This document shows positions 1-7,691 of a stretch of 64,000 bases of DNA, in pieces. A model generated the notes under the pieces. It was given only the letters and a program-made list of their open reading frames with translations. It ran no database searches and had not been told where the DNA came from. Position numbers and translations under genes: made by a program. Origin of the DNA: Terribacillus saccharophilus. Its GTDB lineage: Bacteria; Bacillota; Bacilli; Bacillales; Amphibacillaceae. Numbering within the stretch: position 1 is the first letter of the stretch; every line of letters begins with the position of its first letter. Where the stretch lies: contig FOCD01000001.1 in assembly GCA_900110015.1 (NCBI GenBank), forward strand, positions 248,001 to 312,000, written 5' to 3'.

Positions 1-2
1 CA

Positions 3-1031
3 TTTGATGAATTATTAATTACTGCCATGGAAATGAAAGCATCAGATATTCATATGACGGTTGCTGTACCGCCTGTTTTTCGTGTGCATGGTGTGTTAAG
101 GCGCCATCAGGGTGAAAATCTTACTCCTAATGATACCGAACAGATGGCAAAGACAATCTTGAGTGAGAAATTGTGGGAACGGTTTAAAGAAATAGGGGAA
201 GTAGATTTATCCTATAGCATCCCAGGAGTCTCTCGTTTTCGTATTAATGTGTATCATCAACGTGGTTGTGTTTCATTAGCAGTAAGGGTTGTGCCAAGAA
301 ATGTACCGACTCTGGAAGATCTTGATTTACCGGATGTGCTGAAAATTCTATCAGGCAAGCCACAAGGTCTGCTACTAGTGACCGGACCGACTGGAAGTGG
401 TAAAAGTACAACATTGGCTGCAATGATTCATCATATGAATACAAGCATGCAGCGCCATATTATTACTCTAGAAGATCCTATTGAGTACTTACATAAGCAT
501 AATCAGTGCATTATTGACCAACGAGAAGTTGGACTAGACACAGATAACTTTGCAAACGGATTGCGTGCTTGTTTGCGTCAGGATCCTGATGTAATCCTAG
601 TAGGGGAGCTTCGTGATTTGGAAACTATATCGACGGCAATCACAGCTGCAGAAACAGGTCATCTTGTTCTTGCAACGTTGCATACTAGCTCTGCTTCACA
701 AACAATAGATCGAATCGTTGATGTGTTCCCGGCTGAACAGCAGCCGCAAATCCGTATTCAGCTTGCCAGTGTTTTGACGGCAGTATTGTCGCAGCGCTTG
801 GTTAGACGAGCTGATGGACAAGGAAGGAAAGCACTGACTGAGCTGCTTATCAGTACGTCTGCGATTAAGAATTTAATTCGTAACGGAAAAATGCATCAGA
901 TTCCAAGTGTTATGCAGACTTCACGTGACCAAGGAATGCACACGATGGATATGAGCATTCGCAAGATGGTCGCATCGGGAATTGTAACAATGGATCAGGT
1001 GGCACCATTCTTGGAAGAACGGGGTGTATAA
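3..1031 (+). CDS. pilT: Type IV pilus retraction ATPase PilT (5' end cut off by window)
   Basis: Hexameric ATPase of the secretion ATPase superfamily that powers depolymerisation (retraction) of type IV pili at the inner face of the membrane. The frame is open from base 3 (FDELLITA before the first ATG at 27), which matches the usual PilT N-terminus, so the true start lies upstream. Visible motifs are Walker A GPTGSGKST, the Asp box LEDPIEY, Walker B DPDVILVGELRD and the PilT signature TAAETGHLVLATLHT, which separates it from the extension ATPase PilB. The stop abuts the pilC start at 1032, so the two are co-translated. A B. subtilis-type competence pseudopilus has no retraction ATPase, so this marks a genuine type IV pilus system. 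Confidence 0.93.
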   Translation, partial: FDELLITAMEMKASDIHMTVAVPPVFRVHGVLRRHQGENLTPNDTEQMAKTILSEKLWERFKEIGEVDLSYSIPGVSRFRINVYHQRGCVSLAVRVVPRNVPTLEDLDLPDVLKILSGKPQGLLLVTGPTGSGKSTTLAAMIHHMNTSMQRHIITLEDPIEYLHKHNQCIIDQREVGLDTDNFANGLRACLRQDPDVILVGELRDLETISTAITAAETGHLVLATLHTSSASQTIDRIVDVFPAEQQPQIRIQLASVLTAVLSQRLVRRADGQGRKALTELLISTSAIKNLIRNGKMHQIPSVMQTSRDQGMHTMDMSIRKMVASGIVTMDQVAPFLEERGV

Positions 1032-2237
1032 ATGCATTACTTTCAATACAATGCCCGAGACATACTTGGTAAATCCAAAAAAGGGAAAGTCCAAGCAGAA
1101 AATCGTGGCGAAGCACTGGAGAAGCTTCAATCCCAACAACTGATAGTCTTTGAGATGCGCGAAATGAATCGTACCTTGAATAAGGAACTATCATTTGGCA
1201 AAAGAGTGAAGAAGAAAGAATTCATTATTTTCCTTCGCCAATTGTCCACTCTAATAGAAGCTGGAGTACCTTTGGTGGAAGCAACAGGATTATTACAAGA
1301 ACAAACAAAGGACAAGTTTTTGAAAGAGACCCTTAGATATGTGCGTACTGATTTGGTAGAAGGCGTCCGTTTCTCAGATGCTGTTGAGAAGCATCCTAAA
1401 ATATTTCCGGAGTTATTCGTCAATATGATACGCGCGGGAGAAGCGAGCGGGGAACTGGATGATGTACTGAATAAGATGGCAGTCTATTACGAGAAGCAAT
1501 ATGATATGCGGCAAAAAGTTATTACGGCTTTAAGTTATCCGGTACTTGTTGCGTTTGTTGCAGTTGCTATTTGTGTTGCATTACTTGTTGTTGTTTTCCC
1601 TCAATTCACCGGTATGTTTGCAAGTATGGATGCTGAGCTTCCAGCATATACAGTATTTGTTTTAGGTTTATCTGAAGGTATGCAGAAATACTGGTATTTA
1701 GGAGTTCTTTTCTTACTGCTTTGTGTGGTTTTGTATCGGATAATTGTGTCCAAGCCAGAAGGGAAGCTGTTCATGGATACTGTAAAATTAAAAATACCAG
1801 TTCTCGGTAGTTTCTATCAGAAAGCGATTCTTGCTCGAATGACAAGAACAATGAGCTCACTTTTGGAAAGTTCTGTGCCGATCCTTGATACTTTGCAGAT
1901 TTCTAGTCGAATCTTGCAGAACAAAGTTATGGAACGGGTAATCCAAGAGTGCTACGAAACAGTTGAGATGGGTGACTCGCTAGCTCAACCGATGGAAATG
2001 CACTGGGCATTTCCGCCCATGGTCACGCAAATGATTCGGGTTGGAGAGAAGTCCGGTTCGCTGGATAGTTTGTTGCATCGAGCTGCAAATTTTTACGAAC
2101 AGGAATTAGATTATGCTGCTGAAAGGCTAAAAGCGATGCTGGAGCCAGTCCTTATTCTCGTTCTTTCTGCGATGGTTGGAAGTATAGTGACAGCTGTAGT
2201 CATTCCAATGTTTTCACTTTATGAAAGCTTTCAGTAA
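1032..2237 (+). CDS. pilC: Type IV pilus inner-membrane platform protein PilC (GspF family)
   Basis: Polytopic platform protein on which the pilus ATPases act and around which pilin subunits are inserted or removed. The 401-residue length is normal for the family. It has the duplicated GspF cytoplasmic domain (about residues 60-180 and 265-385), a membrane segment near 170-195, another near 215-235, and a C-terminal one at about 370-395. The start codon directly follows the pilT stop. ComGB of the competence system is a paralogous family member, but the company of pilT and pilM/N/O favours PilC. There is no hairpin with a U-tract right after the stop; the next element is the promoter and riboswitch of the pilin unit. 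Confidence 0.93.
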   Translation: MHYFQYNARDILGKSKKGKVQAENRGEALEKLQSQQLIVFEMREMNRTLNKELSFGKRVKKKEFIIFLRQLSTLIEAGVPLVEATGLLQEQTKDKFLKETLRYVRTDLVEGVRFSDAVEKHPKIFPELFVNMIRAGEASGELDDVLNKMAVYYEKQYDMRQKVITALSYPVLVAFVAVAICVALLVVVFPQFTGMFASMDAELPAYTVFVLGLSEGMQKYWYLGVLFLLLCVVLYRIIVSKPEGKLFMDTVKLKIPVLGSFYQKAILARMTRTMSSLLESSVPILDTLQISSRILQNKVMERVIQECYETVEMGDSLAQPMEMHWAFPPMVTQMIRVGEKSGSLDSLLHRAANFYEQELDYAAERLKAMLEPVLILVLSAMVGSIVTAVVIPMFSLYESFQ

Positions 2238-2306
2238 TAAATAACTATATGTACGACAAAATAACTGTAAATTATTCATTTTATGGGTAGATTTTCTTGG
2301 GTCTTT

Positions 2307-2315
2307 TGATATAAT
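2307..2315 (+). promoter_or_regulatory. Extended -10 promoter of the pilin operon leader
   Basis: TGATATAAT is a perfect extended -10 element (TG at 2307-2308, TATAAT at 2310-2315). No good -35 is visible, as is common for extended -10 promoters. Transcription would start near 2322, directly at the first base-paired strand of the riboswitch aptamer, which supports both calls. Confidence 0.7.
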
Positions 2316-2322
2316 CTTACTA

Positions 2323-2405
2323 GATTAGTAGGAAGCGATGATGAAATAACCTTACGTGGGCACTTGGTTATTTTGGAGCTAGTAGTGCAACCGGCCATAT
2401 TGATC
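2323..2405 (+). ncRNA. Class II cyclic-di-GMP riboswitch aptamer (c-di-GMP-II)
   Basis: Read as RNA, the stretch contains the landmarks of the c-di-GMP-II class in order: GGAAGCGATGATGAA (2331-2345), TGGGCACTT (2357-2365), and TAGTAGTGCAACCGGCC (2380-2396). Pairings fit: P1 is 2323-2332 with 2395-2405 (one bulged A, some G-U), an internal stem is AATAACC (2345-2351) with GGTTATT (2366-2372), and GCACT (2360-2364) pairs with AGTGC (2383-2387). As I recall the structurally solved Clostridium acetobutylicum RNA, the internal stem has different bases but still pairs, which is covariation. The RNA would sense c-di-GMP and control the pilin-pilD-pilMNO unit. I could not run a covariance model. Confidence 0.88.
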
Positions 2406-2450
2406 AGACTTTGTTTCCTCTTGGCCGGAAACAACTACATAACGGAGGAG
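2391..2450 (+). promoter_or_regulatory. Probable expression platform of the riboswitch
   Basis: CCGGCCA (2391-2397), which contains the 3' strand of aptamer P1, can pair perfectly with TGGCCGG (2422-2428), so aptamer folding and this hairpin exclude each other. TTCCTC (2415-2420) can pair with GAGGAG (2445-2450), the pilin Shine-Dalgarno. There is no U-tract, so control of ribosome access is more likely than termination. The sequence does not settle whether ligand turns expression on or off. Confidence 0.55.
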
Positions 2451-2458
2451 TGTCCACG

Positions 2459-2863
2459 ATGAAGAAGTTTTTAAGTAAGAAATTAAAATCAGAAAAAGGT
2501 TTTACGCTTGTTGAATTGCTTGCAGTTATCGTTATTTTGGCAATCTTGGCTGCAATTGCTATTCCTGCAATTGGTAGTATTATTGCTAAATCTAAACAAG
2601 ACTCAATTGACGCATCTGCACAGCAGATGATAGAGGCTGCTAGGTTAGCTGAGGCTGCTGGAGATTTAAAACGTGGAGGATCAATTTCACTCGATACACT
2701 GGTTGAAGATGGCTATCTTAAACGCCCTGTTAATCCAGATACTGACGAAGCGATTGACAATGGTAATGTAAAACTTTCAACTGACGGTGAATTTACGGCT
2801 ACAATTGATGGCGGTAGTGGTGAATACAAGGCAACAGGTTCCGAAACGAAAGCGTCTGAATAA
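2459..2863 (+). CDS. Type IV prepilin (probable major pilin)
   Basis: Structural subunit of the pilus. The chosen ATG at 2459 has the Shine-Dalgarno GGAGGAG at 2444-2450; an upstream in-frame ATG at 2411 lies inside the riboswitch platform and has no ribosome site. The 134-residue product has a class III leader MKKFLSKKLKSEKG followed by FTLVELLAVIVILAILAAIA, with the conserved Glu at mature position 5 and cleavage expected after the Gly. The hydrophobic helix is followed by a short soluble domain without the Cys pair seen in many Gram-negative pilins. It is the first gene after the c-di-GMP riboswitch and is followed by a strong hairpin, both fitting an abundantly made major pilin; that it is major rather than minor is inferred. 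Confidence 0.9.
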   Translation: MKKFLSKKLKSEKGFTLVELLAVIVILAILAAIAIPAIGSIIAKSKQDSIDASAQQMIEAARLAEAAGDLKRGGSISLDTLVEDGYLKRPVNPDTDEAIDNGNVKLSTDGEFTATIDGGSGEYKATGSETKASE

Positions 2864-2873
2864 TTAATTGATT

Positions 2874-2908
2874 ACAGAAATCTCTCCTGGTGAGAGATTT
2901 CTGTCTTT
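2874..2908 (+). terminator. Perfect hairpin after the pilin gene, probable partial terminator or RNA-end stabiliser
   Basis: A 13-bp perfect stem (2874-2886 with 2892-2904) with a five-base loop is followed by only CTTT, so read-through into pilD is expected. It lies between the pilin stop and the pilD ribosome site. Confidence 0.7.
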
Positions 2909-2929
2909 AATTAATCAAGGGGAAATATA

Positions 2930-3685
2930 ATGTCAATTTTTCTACTTATTTACTTCATAGTCTTAGGAGCCATTCTAGGATCGTTCTACAACGTCGTCGG
3001 AATGCGTGTCCCAGAAAAGAAAATGTTCCAATCAGAACGTTCATACTGTCCAAACTGTAAACAACAAATTAAGACATACGACCTTATCCCAGTAGTTTCT
3101 TATATAGTACTCGGAGGAAAATGCCGCAACTGTAAACTGAAGATTTCTCCTCTTTATCCTTTCACTGAGCTAGCTACTGGCCTATTGTTCGGATATAGCT
3201 TTTATATAATCGGACTGCAGTGGGAACTAGTTACAGCATTTGTATTAGTATCAATGGCTGCAATTCTATTTGTAACGGATATGCGGTTCATGCTTATTCC
3301 AAATAAGATATTAATCTTCTTTCTTCCTCTATTCATCATTCTCCGTATCATCACTCCATTGAATCCATGGTGGGACTCGATTATTGGAGCTGCTGTAGCA
3401 TTTGTACTGCTTTTCCTCGTCATTTTATTTAGCCGGGGAGGAATGGGTGGCGGAGATTTGAAGCTGTTTGTGGTGCTCGGGGTTGTACTTGGGTGGAAGG
3501 GTGTATTACTCACTTTCTTCTTATCCGCAGTAATCGGGGCTGTTGTAAGTCTAGTCCTCCTATCATTGAAGGTACTCAAAAGAAAACAGGCTATACCGTT
3601 TGGTCCGTATATTTTGCTGGGAGCGTTGATCACTTATTTTCACGGTGATGCAATGATTAGCTGGTACATTAATTCATTCTTTTAA
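2930..3685 (+). CDS. comC: Prepilin leader peptidase and N-methyltransferase
   Basis: Membrane aspartic protease that cleaves prepilin leaders and methylates the new N-terminus (PilD/ComC family, 251 residues). The N-terminal zinc-type motif has two Cys pairs, CPNC and CRNC, at about residues 41-69. The two catalytic Asp are visible: one in TDMRFMLIPNKI (near residue 116) and one in GMGGGDLKL (near 175). Seven to eight membrane segments follow. The gene occupies the comC position next to spoIIB known from B. subtilis, so the same enzyme probably processes both the type IV pilin here and the competence pseudopilins encoded elsewhere. The ribosome site is AAGGGGAA before the ATG. Confidence 0.94.
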   Translation: MSIFLLIYFIVLGAILGSFYNVVGMRVPEKKMFQSERSYCPNCKQQIKTYDLIPVVSYIVLGGKCRNCKLKISPLYPFTELATGLLFGYSFYIIGLQWELVTAFVLVSMAAILFVTDMRFMLIPNKILIFFLPLFIILRIITPLNPWWDSIIGAAVAFVLLFLVILFSRGGMGGGDLKLFVVLGVVLGWKGVLLTFFLSAVIGAVVSLVLLSLKVLKRKQAIPFGPYILLGALITYFHGDAMISWYINSFF

Positions 3686-3698
3686 ATGAGGGAAGAGC

Positions 3699-4646
3699 AT
3701 GTTTAAGAAGCAAGGCAAACAAGTGTACATCATCATACAGGAAACGGTTTTACGTTATATAGCAGGGGAACCGGCTGGATTCCGTAAAGGTAATACTTAT
3801 GGCAGCCTTGAGCTGCCGCAGGGGACGATTCGCCAGGGAATGCTGGAAGATAAGGATCAGCTAACAAAAGCAGTCCGAAAACTTGTTGAGGAAAATAGCT
3901 GGAGAGGCCATGATTTAATGTTTACGCTGCCAGACCAAGCTGTGACGCTGCGTCAGCATCTGGTGCCGAAACAGTTGAAACGGGAAGAAATCAAGCCGTT
4001 TCTGTATACGGAACTGGAGCATACCATTCAGCTGCCGTTTGAAGATCCGGTTTTGGATTTTGAAGTGCTTGAGGAAGGTGAAGAAACAAACACCATTTTG
4101 CTGGTTGCTTATCCAGGACAGCGTGTGGAGGCTTATCAACAGGCCTTTAAGGAAGCGGGGCTTCAGCCTATTGCTGCAGACTTGGCTTCGTTGACTCTCT
4201 ATCGTTTATACATAGAACAATACAAGGAAACTTCTGATGACCATTTACTTCTATTACAATGGAATCGAAGTGGCTTGATTCTTACTGCTTTCCATCAGGA
4301 TATGCCGTTATTTATTCGCCAGCCGCAGACGAGCTTTGGTAATTTACAGGATCATATGGAGCAGGATTTGTTTTATCAGGAAGAAGCAGATCGGGCTCGA
4401 GCTTATTTGGAAGAACAGCTTACAGAGATCGAGCGGTTCATGGATTTCTACCGATTTTCCGTGATGAATGGCGAAGCTGGTATTACAAAGCTGCTTGTTT
4501 CCGGAGATTATGAAAACTTGAGCGATGTGATGAACGAGCTTCGGCAGCGGCTGCAAATTGAGACAATCACATTCCGGCAAGAGATGATGGACGAACTGCC
4601 GCTGGCTTATGCTGATGTGCTCGGTCTATCCATGAAGAAGCTATAA
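3699..4646 (+). CDS. pilM: Type IV pilus assembly protein PilM (actin-like)
   Basis: Cytoplasmic actin-fold protein that binds the N-terminus of PilN and links the PilN-PilO alignment complex to the pilus motor. The 315-residue sequence is a divergent member: the region of residues 65-140 (VRKLVEENSWRGHDLMFTLP and the following segment) and the later QLTEIERFMDFYRF stretch are typical of PilM ATPases. It sits 13 bases after comC and is followed by pilN and pilO in the usual order, which is the strongest evidence for the assignment. No membrane segment is present, as expected. Confidence 0.85.
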   Translation: MFKKQGKQVYIIIQETVLRYIAGEPAGFRKGNTYGSLELPQGTIRQGMLEDKDQLTKAVRKLVEENSWRGHDLMFTLPDQAVTLRQHLVPKQLKREEIKPFLYTELEHTIQLPFEDPVLDFEVLEEGEETNTILLVAYPGQRVEAYQQAFKEAGLQPIAADLASLTLYRLYIEQYKETSDDHLLLLQWNRSGLILTAFHQDMPLFIRQPQTSFGNLQDHMEQDLFYQEEADRARAYLEEQLTEIERFMDFYRFSVMNGEAGITKLLVSGDYENLSDVMNELRQRLQIETITFRQEMMDELPLAYADVLGLSMKKL

Positions 4647-4660
4647 AGGGGACAGAAGAA

Positions 4661-5164
4661 ATGCTCGAAATCAATTTACTTCGAAAACAATCAGATACGC
4701 AGCGCTCCCCGATTTTGTTCCTCAGTATTCTTGGTGGACTGATCCTCATTTGTGCTGTGATATTCACATGGCAACTGATGGCTGCAAAAGGTCAGCTTTC
4801 CGATCTTGAAGCGAAGCAAGCTTCCAATCAAACTTTGCTGGACGCACAAACAACTGCCGTATCAGGTGATAGCGGAACAGCACTGCCATTTGCAGTCGAA
4901 TTGATGGATAAATTGCAGGCGCTTGCTCCAAAAGAAACAGATCTAATCAGTTACAGCAGCCCTGGCGCTGAGCCTATTACGATTACACTGCTTGTTAATA
5001 GCACCGATGCTGCTGCGGATTATATACAGCAAGTGCAGGACACGGGCTATGTATCGCGGGCTAGTTTACAATCTTTAACGCCTCAAGGTGCAGACAGTTT
5101 TCAAGCTGTCTTTACAATTACAATCGATCAAGTAGCTTGGACAAGCGAGGTGAACGGGGAATGA
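4661..5164 (+). CDS. pilN: Type IV pilus alignment protein PilN
   Basis: Bitopic membrane protein of the alignment complex. The N-terminus MLEINLLRKQ carries the conserved INLL motif by which PilN docks to PilM; one membrane helix (about residues 22-42) and a periplasm-side coiled-coil and ferredoxin-like domain follow. It is 167 residues, close to family size. Its stop overlaps the pilO start as ATGA, indicating translational coupling. Confidence 0.88.
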   Translation: MLEINLLRKQSDTQRSPILFLSILGGLILICAVIFTWQLMAAKGQLSDLEAKQASNQTLLDAQTTAVSGDSGTALPFAVELMDKLQALAPKETDLISYSSPGAEPITITLLVNSTDAAADYIQQVQDTGYVSRASLQSLTPQGADSFQAVFTITIDQVAWTSEVNGE

Positions 5165-5649
5165 TGAACTGGTCGGATGCATCTCAGCGACGCAAAATCA
5201 TGATATTTTCCTTTCTTCTTGTAATACTTCTTACAGTGATGTGTTTTGTTCTCTATGTTATGCCTATGAAGAATAAAACAAGCGTAGTAGAAACAGCAGT
5301 CGCTAACCAAGAGAGACTTCTTGAAGCATTAACGACTCCTGCCGAACAAGGGGAAGTTCCAGAAGCTCCGCTTGAAAATGAACTGCTGAAAGAATTAGCC
5401 AAAATTGCAAACGCAAATGATACGACAATTACGTCTATCACTAACGATTCAGAAACTGATTCTGAGGGAGCGTATGTGTATCAATTAAGTACGACTTCCT
5501 CTGATTATAATGCATTGCATAAATTCCTAACCGAAGTCGATGGTATGAAACGGAAAGCCGAAATAGAACAAATTGACGTGACAAATGCTTCGGAAAATAG
5601 CTATATTGCAACGATATCTTTACGAGTATTTTATAATCCTGCTTCTTAA
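5161..5649 (+). CDS. pilO: Type IV pilus alignment protein PilO
   Basis: Partner of PilN in the membrane-spanning alignment complex. I placed the start at the ATG at 5161 that overlaps the pilN stop; a second ATG follows at once. The protein (about 163 residues) has one membrane helix at about residues 14-35, then a coiled-coil stretch and a small globular domain (DYNALHKFLTEVDG is typical of the PilO fold). A strong terminator follows, so this is the last gene of the pilin unit. No secretin gene is expected, in keeping with a single-membrane cell. Confidence 0.86.
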   Translation: MMNWSDASQRRKIMIFSFLLVILLTVMCFVLYVMPMKNKTSVVETAVANQERLLEALTTPAEQGEVPEAPLENELLKELAKIANANDTTITSITNDSETDSEGAYVYQLSTTSSDYNALHKFLTEVDGMKRKAEIEQIDVTNASENSYIATISLRVFYNPAS

Positions 5650-5662
5650 TTCGTAGAAAAGC

Positions 5663-5700
5663 GTGTTTGATAGGTTCATCCTGTCGAACACTCTTTTTTT
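5663..5700 (+). terminator. Rho-independent terminator closing the pilus operon
   Basis: A 12-bp stem (5663-5674 with 5680-5691, two G-U pairs), a five-base loop and a run of seven T. Confidence 0.88.
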
Positions 5701-5777
5701 GTCTCGACAGCATATCTCTTACTTCTTTTTCTAGCTGTGCTAGAGTTGAGCCAATCAATCATAAAAGAGGTGCCAGG

Positions 5778-6605
5778 ATGGAAGAGAAAAAGGGATTTTC
5801 CGTCAAGATTGGCGGTAAAAAGCAGAAGAAGCAACAGCAGCAGTCAAAAGAAGAGATGATCGGTGAGGGAAGCTACACTCTTTATGACGAAGAAGCGGCG
5901 GCAACGGTCGAAAAGGATGTTCCTGTATTGGATCAGCTGAATAAGAAGAAATCAGAAAAAAATGCAGTATCTTTGTCTCCTTTTGCCAAGAAGCTGGCTG
6001 CGGCTGCACTGGGTGCAGCGCTTATCGGAGTCGTGCTAGGATTCCTGCTGCTTCGTTATACAGCGGGTATTGAATCTGAAACAAGTGGTGTGGCAGCTCC
6101 GATAGCAACACAGGGCGCTGCTGCTAACGCTGGTGCGTTTAGTGATTTGACAGCTTACGTTGTGCAGGGAGGCGTCTATAATCAAGAAGATATAGGGCAG
6201 GATGTTGTCCAGAAGTACGCAGATGCAGGAATCCCGGCAGTATTATGGGAAAAGAACGGTCAATTCTTCCTGCTGACAGGTATGGCAGGTTCTCAGGAAG
6301 AAGCTGATACACTTGGATCTCAGCTGCAGGCTCAGGGTTATGAAAGCTATGTGAAACAATGGGATCCGGGAGTGGAAGCTGCTAGCAGTGCTTGGTTGGA
6401 CGAGCTAGCCGTGTTGCTTGCGGCAGGGGATAACCAGGATCCGGCACTTTGGACAGCTTGGCAGGAGAAAATTCCGGCAGAAGCTGAGAGCGTTAAAACA
6501 GCATCTGATGAAGCAGTCAGCGCTATGGAGCAAGGATCGTTTACTGCTAGTATGTTGCTGCCGGTATGGCATGAAGCTGCTACTCTAGCAGCTGACGGCC
6601 AATGA
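5778..6605 (+). CDS. spoIIB: Stage II sporulation protein B (SPOR-domain septal protein)
   Basis: Membrane protein that localises to the polar septum early in sporulation and helps septal thinning and engulfment. The ATG at 5778 follows the ribosome site AAGAGG. The 275-residue product has a Lys/Gln-rich cytoplasmic tail, a membrane helix at about 95-113 and a SPOR (peptidoglycan-binding) domain at about 135-210, with YVVQGGVY at its start and YESYVKQW at its end. It lies between comC and radC, as in B. subtilis, although the intervening pilMNO is absent there. A maf gene, which follows spoIIB in B. subtilis, is missing here. Confidence 0.87.
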   Translation: MEEKKGFSVKIGGKKQKKQQQQSKEEMIGEGSYTLYDEEAAATVEKDVPVLDQLNKKKSEKNAVSLSPFAKKLAAAALGAALIGVVLGFLLLRYTAGIESETSGVAAPIATQGAAANAGAFSDLTAYVVQGGVYNQEDIGQDVVQKYADAGIPAVLWEKNGQFFLLTGMAGSQEEADTLGSQLQAQGYESYVKQWDPGVEAASSAWLDELAVLLAAGDNQDPALWTAWQEKIPAEAESVKTASDEAVSAMEQGSFTASMLLPVWHEAATLAADGQ

Positions 6606-6758
6606 ACTTAATTTTTCCGATCTAATTTCTACATTATCTCATAGAGAGACTTAATAAAATTTCTATTTGTCGATTTGAATAGAGTACCGTCTTCCGATAA
6701 GCTTCTCGTAACCTGTCTGCCACACAGGAATCCGAGTCAGAAGGAAGGCGGTTTTTTG

Positions 6759-7445
6759 TTGCATACTGAATTGGCGATAAAATCTGTGCCGAAGGAAGAT
6801 CGTCCGCGGGAAAGGCTGCTGGAACTAGGTCCTGCTCATTTGTCTAATGCAGAATTGTTCGCCATCCTGTTAGGGAGCGGGACAAGAGATGAGTCTGTTA
6901 CATTACTTGCACAACGTCTTTTGATGCATTTCGAAGGATTGCAGCTCCTGAGAGATGCGACCATTGAGGAGTTGACTGCTATTAAAGGAATCGGGACGGC
7001 CAAAGGAGTGCTTATTTTGGCTGCGATTGAGCTGGGACAAAGGCTGTATCGATACAAGCCAGCAGAACGTTATACGATCCGCAGTCCTAAGGACGGGGCA
7101 GATTATGTAATGGAAGAAATGCGTAATCTTAGTCAGGAGCATTTTGTCGTCTTATTTCTCAATACAAAGAATCATATCATCCATCGTCAGACCATCTTCA
7201 TTGGCAGTTTAAATGCCTCCATCGTTCATCCCCGCGAGATCTTCCGTGAAGCTGTCCGTCGTTCCGCTGCTAGCATCATTTGTGCACATAATCATCCGTC
7301 CGGTGATCCATCGCCCTCGCAGGAAGATATCCATGTTACAAAGCGTTTGCTTGAGTGCGGCAAGATGATTGGGATTGAGCTTTTGGATCATCTTGTTATC
7401 GGTGACCGAAAGTTTATTTCATTGAAGGAAAAAGGATACCTGTAA
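6759..7445 (+). CDS. radC: RadC/MPN family protein
   Basis: JAMM/MPN-fold metal-binding protein conserved in bacteria; the molecular role is unsettled and the old DNA-repair assignment is doubtful. The HhH-like N-terminal part (TAIKGIGTAKG) is followed by the MPN domain with the JAMM zinc motif HNHPSGDPSPS near residue 175. I chose the TTG at 6759 because AAGGAAGGCGG lies about ten bases upstream and the family N-terminus starts here; the open frame continues further upstream without support. It is 228 residues and ends in LKEKGYL, typical for the family. Confidence 0.92.
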   Translation: MHTELAIKSVPKEDRPRERLLELGPAHLSNAELFAILLGSGTRDESVTLLAQRLLMHFEGLQLLRDATIEELTAIKGIGTAKGVLILAAIELGQRLYRYKPAERYTIRSPKDGADYVMEEMRNLSQEHFVVLFLNTKNHIIHRQTIFIGSLNASIVHPREIFREAVRRSAASIICAHNHPSGDPSPSQEDIHVTKRLLECGKMIGIELLDHLVIGDRKFISLKEKGYL

Positions 7446-7495
7446 TTACTATCTATTTTTCTGGTTTTCTCGTATAATTGGAACTAGCTTTGTAG

Positions 7496-7536
7496 AGAAG
7501 CGCCTAGCATGGTACACCTTACTAGCTGGCGCTTCT
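7496..7536 (+). terminator. Long hairpin between radC and mreB
   Basis: A 12-bp stem (7496-7508 with 7525-7536, one bulged T) is followed by a poor U-tract (TCTGATGG). It may be a weak terminator of radC or a structured 5' element, since a TATAAT lies upstream at 7473-7478. The rest of 7446-7691 contains AT-rich promoter-like sequence (TATAAT at 7579-7584) that must drive mreB. Confidence 0.5.
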
Positions 7537-7691
7537 TCTGATGGTATGCTTTATTACCTTACAACGATGTCTATTGGATATAATATCTGATATGATAAAG
7601 TACAACATAATGAGACAATATATGAAAAGTATGCACTGCTGACTAGCAGCTTTGCTGAAACACGAACGGACTCGGAAAAGGAGAATTAATT

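Noticed and set aside
2323-2405. Class I (GEMM) c-di-GMP riboswitch
   Set aside because: The class I core (GGNCACGCANAGGGCAAACC-like pattern) is absent, whereas class II landmarks are present in order.
3202-3633. 143-codon antisense frame over comC
   Set aside because: The plus-strand frame encodes a complete prepilin peptidase with all catalytic residues; the antisense frame has no support.
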